DNA of 64,000 nucleotides from Sphingomonas sp. R647 (GTDB lineage Bacteria > Pseudomonadota > Alphaproteobacteria > Sphingomonadales > Sphingomonadaceae), in contig NZ_JAIQXT010000005.1 in assembly GCF_020177055.1 (NCBI RefSeq), positions 62,001-126,000 of the forward strand, in the 5' to 3' direction. Position 1 is the stretch's first letter; each line of letters starts with the position of its first letter. The notes under the pieces are model-generated. The model was not told the DNA's origin. It searched no databases and saw only the letters and a list, made by a program, of their open reading frames with translations. The position numbers were made by a program, and so were the translations under genes. Positions 53,818-61,231 of the stretch are shown one piece after another.

Positions 53818-54152
53818 CCTATTCGCTCGCAGCGAACGTGCTCACGATGCTGTTCTGCACGGTGACGATCATCCAGAGCGTCCGCATGATGCGCGCGCTC
53901 AACGCATTGAAGCGCAACGATCTGGGCCAGGTCGTCGCGACGCTCGACCAGGCGACGGTACAGGCGCGGCTGGTGCTGTCGGAACTCAAGGGGACGCTGA
54001 CCCAATATGCCCGCGGCACCCACGACGCGGCCCGCGCCAAGGCGGTCGCGGACGAGCTACGGATGATGATCGAGATCGCCGATTCGACCGCAGAACGACT
54101 GGTCGAGTCCGCCGCCGCGGCGCGCCGGGCCGAGCCGGTGGAGCGGTACTGA
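53814..54152 (+). CDS. DUF6468 domain-containing flagellar protein
   Basis: A 112-residue protein with one N-terminal transmembrane helix (about residues 5-22) followed by a long amphipathic helix. It resembles the DUF6468 family found in alphaproteobacterial flagellar operons after fliM. Its role is unknown; a membrane-anchored coiled coil beside the C ring is plausible. It overlaps fliM (ATGA) and the next gene (TGATG). Confidence 0.8.
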   Translation: MTYSLAANVLTMLFCTVTIIQSVRMMRALNALKRNDLGQVVATLDQATVQARLVLSELKGTLTQYARGTHDAARAKAVADELRMMIEIADSTAERLVESAAAARRAEPVERY

Positions 54153-54736
54153 TGCGCGTTCCCTTCCTGCTCCTCACCGCGCTTGCCGCAACGGTTGGCG
54201 CCGTCGCAAACGGGGTCGATGCGGCCGTCGCGGTTGGCGAATCCGCCGTGCCCAAGACGCGGCTTGGCAGCCAGATCGAGGGCGAACTGAACGATGCCCA
54301 GCGCAAGGAAGCCGAACGGCGCCGCGCGCTGGACCTGCGCGAACAGGCGCTCAAGGCGGCGCGGCTGCGCCTGCAACGCCAGCAGAAGGAAGCCGAGGCC
54401 AAAGCCGCCGCCGAGGGCAAGGCCGCAGCGGAAGCCGGCGCCCCAGGCGCGGTCGATGCAGCGCCGCCGGCGGAGGAGAAGCGCTACAGCGACCTTGCCC
54501 GGATCTTCCAGGCGATGAAGCCCGCCAAGGCTGCGCCGGTGTTCGAGAAACTGAGCGCCGACGTGCAGTTCCAGGTGGCGCAGCGCATGCGTGAGCGCAA
54601 TGCGGCGCTGATGATGCAGGCGATGTCGCCCGACGCGGCCGCAACGCTCGGCATGGCGCTGGCCCGTGGTGGAATGGCCCAGCCAAAGGGAGCTGCCGCC
54701 ACTCCGGCCAAGCCCGCCCGATCCGTGTCAAGATGA
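54152..54736 (+). CDS. MotE-like periplasmic stator accessory protein
   Basis: A 194-residue protein. A hydrophobic N-terminus is followed by a long charged coiled coil (residues about 45-90) and a C-terminal MgtE-N/FliG-like helical domain (YSDLARIFQAMKPAKAAPVFEKLSADVQFQVAQRMRERNAALMMQAMSP, here quoted only as its ends YSDLARIFQAMKPAK and ALMMQAMSP). This plan matches MotE, a chaperone of the motility protein MotC in rhizobia. MotC itself is not visible. It is translationally coupled to DUF6468. Confidence 0.8.
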   Translation: MRVPFLLLTALAATVGAVANGVDAAVAVGESAVPKTRLGSQIEGELNDAQRKEAERRRALDLREQALKAARLRLQRQQKEAEAKAAAEGKAAAEAGAPGAVDAAPPAEEKRYSDLARIFQAMKPAKAAPVFEKLSADVQFQVAQRMRERNAALMMQAMSPDAAATLGMALARGGMAQPKGAAATPAKPARSVSR

Positions 54737-54829
54737 GACCGCAAAACGTTACTGTAGTTCTACAATACTGACAGAAGCCTCCGGCTAAGATCATTCTGCG
54801 ACAAGCGGGGTTCTTAAGCGGAGACTGCA

Positions 54830-55480
54830 GTGACGATCCCCGACACGGACGATGTGCCCTTGTCGAGCGAAGATGCGCTGCGTCGCGCTGCGCTTTTTGC
54901 ATCGGGATTGCTTGCGCTGCGTGAATCGCCGCGTTTCCATGAGCTTATTCAGGAACTGTGTCGCACGATGGACGTCCCGATTGCGGGCGTCAGCGTGATT
55001 GACAGTGGATTCTGCTGGCTGCCGGTGCTGCACGGAGCCGATCTCGACGCGGTGCCGCTTTCGGAATCGCTGTGCATCGGGGTGGTCGAAACGCAGATCC
55101 CGATGGCCGAGACCAACCTGCCTGCCAAACCGCAGTTCGCTGACAACCGCTTCGTCGCCGGCCCACTCGCCCTGCGAGCCTATGCTGCAGTCCCGCTGCT
55201 GGGCGTACAGGGGGCGAAGCTCGGCACCATCTTCATCGCCGACCAGCGCGTTCGGCCCGACTTTGCCGACCGCGCCGTCCCGCGGCTGGAGCGTACGGCG
55301 CTGCGCATTCTGGAAGAGGCGTCGGCGCCGCATCATATGCGCCGGATCGGTCGCACCACAGTTGAGGGTCTGGAAGCGCTGATCCGCCGGGCGACCCGCG
55401 ATGGCGATGACGCGCTGGTTACCGCGATCGACCGGGTGATGCGCGACGTGCTCCCGCTGACCGGGGTGCGCGGGATCTAA
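54830..55480 (+). CDS. GAF domain-containing protein in flagellar locus
   Basis: A 216-residue soluble protein. The GAF domain spans about residues 25-165, starting RESPRFHELIQELCRTMDVPIAGVSVID and including the loop ETQIPMAETNLPAKPQFADNRFVAGP, a pattern shared with cyanobacterial-type GAF sensors (again cited by ends). No output domain follows, so it may act as a ligand-binding partner. The GTG start has GGAG seven bases upstream. Confidence 0.82.
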   Translation: MTIPDTDDVPLSSEDALRRAALFASGLLALRESPRFHELIQELCRTMDVPIAGVSVIDSGFCWLPVLHGADLDAVPLSESLCIGVVETQIPMAETNLPAKPQFADNRFVAGPLALRAYAAVPLLGVQGAKLGTIFIADQRVRPDFADRAVPRLERTALRILEEASAPHHMRRIGRTTVEGLEALIRRATRDGDDALVTAIDRVMRDVLPLTGVRGI

Positions 55481-55484
55481 CGGC

Positions 55485-55895
55485 TTACGGGGCGCCGCGC
55501 GCGGGGCTGGTCCGAACCTCAAGAATCAGTACATGGCCGGCGTGCGGATCGGCGGCGTGCGCGGCGGTATCGAGCGCCTTGGCCAGCGCCACGGCATCCA
55601 CCGCGACGCGCGGCGAGGCATTCAACTGAGCAAAATCGAGCAGCGCCGACAGCACCGCCGCGCGCAATGCCGGTTGGGCGGTACCAAGCTCGGCGGGATC
55701 GGCGCCTTCCGCCGGGGTAATCGCAAGGTCGAGCTCAAGGTCGCCGTCGAAGCGTCCGGCATCGATGATCGGCACGCGGAACTTGCCCAGCGGGACGACG
55801 CCAGCATCGCCCCCGCCCCCACCGGCGGCGCCAGCGGGCGCGGCTATGGCGAGCAGTGCGGCAGCGGCAGTCAGTCGAGCAGCGGGTCTGCGCAT
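55485..55895 (-). CDS. Small secreted FliL-domain-like protein
   Basis: A 136-residue protein with a signal peptide (MRRPAARLTAAAALLAIAAPAGAA). The mature part reads like a short FliL-type domain: VPLGKFRVPIIDAGRFDGDLELDLAITP, a helix with LRAAVLSALLDFAQ and a C-terminal strand GHVLILEVRTSP. The relation is weak and inferred. It is convergent with the GAF gene (four-base gap) and divergent from the 78-residue gene, with the second 21-bp element between them. Confidence 0.7.
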   Translation of the reverse strand: MRRPAARLTAAAALLAIAAPAGAAGGGGGDAGVVPLGKFRVPIIDAGRFDGDLELDLAITPAEGADPAELGTAQPALRAAVLSALLDFAQLNASPRVAVDAVALAKALDTAAHAADPHAGHVLILEVRTSPARGAP

Positions 55896-55934
55896 AGGGT
55901 CTCCGTCAAAGGCGTGCAGCGGGGACCGCACCCG

Positions 55935-55955
55935 GCCCCATCTTCCTATAATAGG
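55935..55955. promoter_or_regulatory. Shared flagellar promoter element, copy 2
   Basis: GCCCCA, four pyrimidines (TCTT), then CCTATAATAGG, identical in layout to copy 1 at 52169-52189. It lies about 40 bases from the divergent starts at 55895 and 55997. Confidence 0.5.
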
Positions 55956-55996
55956 TGGAAAACCCCGTGTTGGGACTTGCCCCTGTTGGGATTTGA

Positions 55997-56233
55997 ATGA
56001 GCCACGATCAAAAGCCAGCACGGATACGCGTCGTCGGCGGCACCGCCCCCGATCGTCAGCGCAGTGCGGGCCCCGCGCTGAGCGGTGGCTTTGCGACCGG
56101 TCCCGCGCCGCGTCGGGCCAAGCCGCGCCAGGCGCGCAAGCCGGGGCTGGCACGCACGACCATCGCGTTTCTGTTTTTGTCCGCAGCATTGATCGGCGGC
56201 GCGGTTCAGGCGTGGCTGTTGCTGCGCGCATGA
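55997..56233 (+). CDS. Small membrane-anchored hypothetical protein
   Basis: A 78-residue protein with a basic, disordered N-terminus (residues 1-50) and one transmembrane helix at the C-terminus (TTIAFLFLSAALIGGAVQAWLLL). The topology would leave most of it in the cytoplasm. It overlaps the next gene (ATGA), so both form an operon. No family recognised. Confidence 0.65.
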   Translation: MSHDQKPARIRVVGGTAPDRQRSAGPALSGGFATGPAPRRAKPRQARKPGLARTTIAFLFLSAALIGGAVQAWLLLRA

Positions 56234-58011
56234 CACGGCCCATCCGCATCCTCGCGCTGGTCCTGCTTGCCGGGACCGCAAGCGCCGCAGTGGCTGCCGG
56301 CGACCCCAAGCCCGCCGCCCCGGCGCATGGCGCGCATCCTCCGGCAGCGGCGGCCAAGCCCGCCCCCAGCGGAGCGGTGGCCAAGCCGCCTCCTTTTGCC
56401 GCCCAACTCGCCGAAATGCCGCGGACAGCCCCCGGCGAGCGGCCCGCGATCGACATTCCGCTCGCCTGGTCGCTGATCGCGCGGAGCACGGCGGAGACGC
56501 GACAGGCCGCACGCTGGAAGCTGGCCACGGCGTTGATCGACGGACGGCGCGGTGCCGAAGCGCTTGGCGTCCTCGAAACGATGCAGCGCGACGACAGCGC
56601 GCTCGACATGGTACCGGCATGGCGGCTGGCGATCGGCAAGGCAAATGTCCTGGCCGGCCGCGATGCCGCTGCGCTGACCTGGTTCAATGCGCCCGAATTG
56701 ATGGCGGATCCCGAAGCCTGTGCCTGGCAGATCCGCGCGCGGGCGGTCATCGACGGCGCGGCGGGCAGCGCCTTGCTCAAATGCGCGGTGCCGGCGATCC
56801 TTGCACGGCGCGGGTCGGATCGGATCGCGTTCATGCTTGATGCCGCCACCGGTCTGATCCGGTCGGGCCATCACGCCCGCGCATTGCGCTTTCTCAATGC
56901 GCTCCCTGATCAGCATTCCGCCGCCAATCTTCAGCGCGGGATCGCGCTGCTTGCGACCGGCCAGCATGAGCCGGGTAAGCTGCGGCTTGAACGCGTGATG
57001 CTGTCGGGGACGCCGGGCGAACGCGCCGAGGCCGAGCTTGCGCTGATCCGCGACGGGGTTGCGCGCGGGAAGATCAAGCCCGGCGATGCGGCCAAGCGGC
57101 TCGACGCCCTCACCTTCCGCTGGCGCGGTGGCGACGTCGAACGTGCCGCACTCGAGTTCAAATGGCAGATTGCCGAGCGCGCGCAGGATCCGGTGATGGC
57201 GATCGTCGCATCCGCAGCGTTGTTCCGGCATTTCGACCTGGGCGCACAAACCGGCGCGACGCTGACCCGGATCCAGGCAGGCCTGCAGGCGCTGGTCAAC
57301 GACCCCAAGCGCCCGATCGCGCAGGCGGCGGGGTTGTTCTGGGAGTATCGCGATCTATCGCCAACCGGCGCGCCGGGCGATCTGCTCGTCAGCACGCTCG
57401 CCGATCGTCTGTCCGCCGCGGGCCTGTATGTCCGCGCCGCCGAGTTGTTGCAGCATCAGATGCAGAACCGCGCGATCGACATCGCCAAGGGGCCGCTGTC
57501 GGTCCGCATCGCCCGGTTGCTGCTGCTTGCCGACAAGCCCGATCAGGTGCTGGCGATCCTTCAGCGCAGCGAAGGTCCGGACTATCCCGCGCCGATGGCC
57601 GAGGATCGGCGGCGGATGCAGGTCATTGCGACCTGGCGCATGGGGCGGCGCGGCGACGCGCTGGCGATGCTCGACCAGATCGAATCCGCCGATGATTTGC
57701 GCGCCGAAATGCTGTGGCAGGCGCGCGACTGGGCGCGCTTTGCCGATGCCAATCGCGCGGTCCTGGCCGCCGGTCGCAACGGTGCGGTGCTGCGTCAGGC
57801 GGTCGCGCTGGTGATGCTGGGCGACGAGCCCGGCCTTGCCGCGCTGCGCAAACGCTATTTGCCCGCATTGCGCGGGACCAAGGCGGGCGAGGCGCTGGGC
57901 GCGCTCGCCTCGTCCACCGGCGCGGTCAATCCCGCCGCACTCGACGCCGCGATGGCGGGCGTGTCCGAGGCCCCCGCCGACGGCGACCTGCTGCTGCTCG
58001 CGCGCGGGTAA
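56230..58011 (+). CDS. Secreted TPR-like helical repeat protein in flagellar locus
   Basis: A 593-residue protein with a signal peptide (MTRPIRILALVLLAGTASAAVAA). A Pro/Ala linker (25-60) is followed by a long series of helix pairs with TPR-like spacing, for example AAELLQHQMQ, RRGDALAMLDQIESADDL and ALRFLNALPDQHSAANLQRG. It is probably periplasmic. It is coupled to the 78-residue membrane protein. No named family is recognised; its location among flagellar genes suggests, but does not prove, a motility role. Confidence 0.78.
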   Translation: MTRPIRILALVLLAGTASAAVAAGDPKPAAPAHGAHPPAAAAKPAPSGAVAKPPPFAAQLAEMPRTAPGERPAIDIPLAWSLIARSTAETRQAARWKLATALIDGRRGAEALGVLETMQRDDSALDMVPAWRLAIGKANVLAGRDAAALTWFNAPELMADPEACAWQIRARAVIDGAAGSALLKCAVPAILARRGSDRIAFMLDAATGLIRSGHHARALRFLNALPDQHSAANLQRGIALLATGQHEPGKLRLERVMLSGTPGERAEAELALIRDGVARGKIKPGDAAKRLDALTFRWRGGDVERAALEFKWQIAERAQDPVMAIVASAALFRHFDLGAQTGATLTRIQAGLQALVNDPKRPIAQAAGLFWEYRDLSPTGAPGDLLVSTLADRLSAAGLYVRAAELLQHQMQNRAIDIAKGPLSVRIARLLLLADKPDQVLAILQRSEGPDYPAPMAEDRRRMQVIATWRMGRRGDALAMLDQIESADDLRAEMLWQARDWARFADANRAVLAAGRNGAVLRQAVALVMLGDEPGLAALRKRYLPALRGTKAGEALGALASSTGAVNPAALDAAMAGVSEAPADGDLLLLARG

Positions 58012-58037
58012 TCCGCTCTCTCAGTAGTGCATTCCAT

Positions 58038-58201
58038 TCCTCCCCTGCTCCGCAGGGGAGGTGGCAGCGCGCAGCGCTGACGGAGGGGCCGCCGCGAAGA
58101 CGGCGGAATTTTGCCGAACTGTTCACGGCCGTCTGCGCTGCCGCCCCTCCACCACCCGCTGCGCGGGCGGTCCCCCTCCCCTGAGCAAGCTCAGGGGAGG
58201 A
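58038..58201. repeat. GC-rich inverted repeat between convergent genes
   Basis: A diverged, longer member of the REPIN-like family: CCTCCCCTGCTCCGCAGGGG at the left, TGACGGAGGGG and CCCCTCCACC near the centre, and CCCCTGAGCAAGCTCAGGGG at the right. No gene is seen in the 58012-58301 interval. Confidence 0.6.
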
Positions 58202-58230
58202 ACTGAAATCGCTCCCCCCACAAAAGAAAA

Positions 58231-58258
58231 GCGGCGGTGCCGGGGGAGGCACCGCCGC
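58231..58258 (-). terminator. Rho-independent terminator of the chemoreceptor gene
   Basis: An 11-bp stem GCGGCGGTGCC / GGCACCGCCGC with a 6-base loop. On the minus strand it is followed by TTTTCTTTTG. It lies 44 bases beyond the stop of the chemoreceptor gene. Confidence 0.85.
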
Positions 58259-58301
58259 GAGAGTTAGACGGTCGGGGCGATATGCCCGGCCGGCTTGGGG
58301 A

Positions 58302-60248
58302 TCAGAATTCGTCCCACTCGTCGTTGCGACGGACGAGTGCGGGGATCGCTGCAGCTGGCAGCGGCTTGACCGGCGACTGATAGACGCGCTCGCTGGGCTG
58401 CTGCATGGTCTTGAGCGCGATCTTCGGCTCGGGCGCAGCCGCACGCGGCTTGGCCGGGGCCTTCGTCACCGGCTTTGCCAGGCGGACCGGTGCAGCTGCA
58501 CTCGGCGCAGAGCTGGTCGCGGTGCGGAAGCTGTCGGCGCGTTCGCCAAGCACCCGGACTTCGGAGTTCAGGCTGCGCGCAGCGGCCGAGGTCTCTTCGA
58601 CCATCGCGGCATTCTGCTGCGTCGATTCATCCATCGTTCCGATTGCCGATGCGATCTGCTGGACGGCAGCGGCCTGGGCCTGGTTGTCCACCGCCATGGC
58701 GCTGAGCAGTTCGTGCACGGCCGACACGTCCGACGAGATGCCGACCAGTGCGCCATCGACGCGCTCGACCGCACCGACCGCCAGTTCGACGTCGTTCTGG
58801 GTGGCGGTGAGCTGTTCGCGTGCGCGCTTGGCTTCTTCTTCCGAACGCATCGCAAGCTGGCCGACCAGATCGGCGACGACCGCAAAGCCACGGCCCGCTT
58901 CGCCGGCGCGGCCCGCTTCGACCGCGGCGTTCATCGCGAGAACGCGGGTCTGGAAGGCAATCTTGTCGAGGCCCTCGATCACGCTGTCGATGCCCTTGGC
59001 GCTTTCGGCGACGCGGCCCATTGCTGCGACGGCTTCCTCGGCGGTGCCGCGACCGGTGCCGACGGTGACCATTGCCTGATCGGCGCGGCCGACGGTGGTG
59101 GTCGCGGATGCAGCGCCGGTGCGCAGGCGATCGTTGATCTGTGCGACAGCTGCCGAGGTTTCCTCAAGCGAGGCGGCGGCGCTTTCGGTGCGGCGGGCGA
59201 GATCTTCGGACGCCGCTTCGATCTCGCTCGATCCCGAGCCAATCGACCGGACGCTTTCCTTGACCGACTGCAGCAGCGTGCTGAGCGACGACAGGGCGCC
59301 GTTGAAATTGTCCTTGAGCGCAGCGTAGGAGCCGCTGAACTGGGCGTTGATCGGACGCGTCAGGTCGCCCTGCGCCAGCGACTCAAGGTGCGAGGAGACG
59401 GTGTCGATCACGGTCTTCTGCTCGGCATCGGCAGCCGCCTTGGCCGCAGCGAGGCGCTCCTGTTCCTGCGCATTATCGCGGAAGACGAGCACGGCCTTGG
59501 CCATTTCGCCCACTTCGTCGCGGCGATCGGTGCCGATCACGTCGACCTTGTTGTCGCCGCCAGCAAGTGCGCGCATCGTGCCTTCAAGGCCACGCAGCGG
59601 CGCGATGATCGTACGGCGCGCGACGAAGATGCCGATGGCGATCGCCACGACAACGCCGATCAGGCCGATGACGAGCATCGAGAGGCTGGTCGCATTGGTC
59701 GAGGCGGTCAGCGCTTCGGCCTCGGCGCTCGCCTTCTCGGAACGCTCGGTGGTGAAGCGACGCAGTTCGGTGCGGATCTTGAGTGCGACAGCATCCGCTT
59801 CGACCAGCTTCAGCCGCGCTTCTTCATTGCGATCCGTCTGCCCGAACGTGATCGCTTCGGACACCAGCCCGTGAAGGCCGTCCACGTCCTTGAGGATCGC
59901 TTCGATCGTCGGGGCAGTCGCCGGCTCCGCCTTCATCAAGTCGCGCAGGCGCTTCGTGGTCGCGTCATAGACTTCGCGCTCGCGGCTGGCGGCTTCCTTG
60001 CCCTGTGCGCTGGCGCCGGGATAGGCCATGACCTGATAGCCGGCGAGCGTCATGTCGATCGTGCCCTGATAGGCACGCGCGAGCTCGGTGTTGTTGGGCA
60101 GCGTCACGTCGGTGAGCTGTGAGTAGCTATGATCCACCGAGCGGATCGAGCTGACGCCGTTGAGGACGAGGCCCAACGTAACCGCACCGAGCAGCAGCAT
60201 CAGCGCTGCGACCTTGTAGGCGATCTTGAGATTGGTGAACGCGTTCAT
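58302..60248 (-). CDS. Methyl-accepting chemotaxis protein
   Basis: A 648-residue transmembrane chemoreceptor. Helix 1 (about 10-30) and helix 2 (about 190-212) bracket a periplasmic four-helix-bundle-like sensor. A HAMP domain (FVARRTIIAPLRGLEGTMRAL) follows. The signalling hairpin tip has FQTRVLAMNAAVEAGRAGEA and GRGFAVVADLVGQLA. The C-terminus ends EWDEF, an xWxxF tail that in E. coli receptors binds CheR and CheB. The ligand is unknown. It lies downstream of flgL in the same direction. Confidence 0.95.
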   Translation of the reverse strand: MNAFTNLKIAYKVAALMLLLGAVTLGLVLNGVSSIRSVDHSYSQLTDVTLPNNTELARAYQGTIDMTLAGYQVMAYPGASAQGKEAASREREVYDATTKRLRDLMKAEPATAPTIEAILKDVDGLHGLVSEAITFGQTDRNEEARLKLVEADAVALKIRTELRRFTTERSEKASAEAEALTASTNATSLSMLVIGLIGVVVAIAIGIFVARRTIIAPLRGLEGTMRALAGGDNKVDVIGTDRRDEVGEMAKAVLVFRDNAQEQERLAAAKAAADAEQKTVIDTVSSHLESLAQGDLTRPINAQFSGSYAALKDNFNGALSSLSTLLQSVKESVRSIGSGSSEIEAASEDLARRTESAAASLEETSAAVAQINDRLRTGAASATTTVGRADQAMVTVGTGRGTAEEAVAAMGRVAESAKGIDSVIEGLDKIAFQTRVLAMNAAVEAGRAGEAGRGFAVVADLVGQLAMRSEEEAKRAREQLTATQNDVELAVGAVERVDGALVGISSDVSAVHELLSAMAVDNQAQAAAVQQIASAIGTMDESTQQNAAMVEETSAAARSLNSEVRVLGERADSFRTATSSAPSAAAPVRLAKPVTKAPAKPRAAAPEPKIALKTMQQPSERVYQSPVKPLPAAAIPALVRRNDEWDEF

Positions 60249-60317
60249 GCGACACTCGCTTTCTGTGTTCTTGAGTTCGGCATTGGCGAGGATTGGGGCG
60301 GCGTCCGCCCGACATCC

Positions 60318-61220
60318 TCACCGCATGTAATTGAGCAAGCTGAGTTCATTGAGCTGGGTGAAGACCGAGTAGCTGGCCTCCAGCGTGGTCTTGTGCATCG
60401 CGAGGTCCATCGCGACCTGAGCAAGGTCGGCGTCCTCATTGCGGCTGATCACATCCTTGAGCACCAGCGCGCGTTCGTTGGCGCGATCGATGAGCGTATC
60501 GGTCTGGGCGAGCCGGCGGCCGTTCTCGGCGTTGATGCGCCGGATTCCCGAGACGGCGTCGTCCAGCTGGATCTTGATGTTGGTCAGCGTGGTCTTCTGG
60601 GCATCGGTCAGGGTCTCACCATAGGGACCGGCTTCGACCAGGCTGCGATAGACCTCGGTCATTTCGGTGCCGAGTTCGGATGCCGTGATCCCGTAATTCA
60701 GGTCGAGACCGTCCCCGACGCGGGCGCGCGCGATGGCGGTCCCGTCGGCAAAGTGATCCGTCGCCGGCAACCCCGTCAGGTCCTCGACCTTTGATACGGT
60801 ATACGGTTCGCCGGAAATGCCACCACCGAACAGCGGGAGGCCGCCCTCGCTGGTATTGAGCATCGAACGGAACTGGTCGAACGCGGCGGAGATCGCTTCG
60901 CCCAAGCCCGCAGACTCGCGGGTGCCGACCGCGGTTGCGATGCGGTTGCCGAGTTCCATCGACCCGTTCTCGATCGCGGTGATTGAGGTTTCGTACAGGC
61001 TGAGCGTCGTACCGAGCCGGGTCGCGTTCTGCGCATGCGCCTCTTGCTTGGCGAGCAGCGTGTGGGCCGACAGCGTGCGCACGGCCTCGCTCCCAAGCGC
61101 GGCGAGGTCGGGGGCTTTCTTGCCGGTCGACAGCTGTGCCTGGGTGACGGACAGCTTCTGCTGCGCCCGCTGGATCGAGATCGCAGTGGTCTGTTGCAGC
61201 GGGATGGTGGCGACGCGCAT
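60318..61220 (-). CDS. flgL: Flagellar hook-associated protein FlgL
   Basis: A 300-residue hook-filament junction protein with the flagellin-like helical ends. The N-terminal TTAISIQRAQQKLSVTQAQLSTGKK and the C-terminal LAQVAMDLAMHKTTLEASYSVFTQLN are diagnostic. It follows flgK by about 11 bases and has GAGGA before its ATG. It is not a flagellin because it is shorter in the middle and sits after flgK. Confidence 0.92.
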   Translation of the reverse strand: MRVATIPLQQTTAISIQRAQQKLSVTQAQLSTGKKAPDLAALGSEAVRTLSAHTLLAKQEAHAQNATRLGTTLSLYETSITAIENGSMELGNRIATAVGTRESAGLGEAISAAFDQFRSMLNTSEGGLPLFGGGISGEPYTVSKVEDLTGLPATDHFADGTAIARARVGDGLDLNYGITASELGTEMTEVYRSLVEAGPYGETLTDAQKTTLTNIKIQLDDAVSGIRRINAENGRRLAQTDTLIDRANERALVLKDVISRNEDADLAQVAMDLAMHKTTLEASYSVFTQLNELSLLNYMR

Positions 61221-61231
61221 CTATTCGATCC

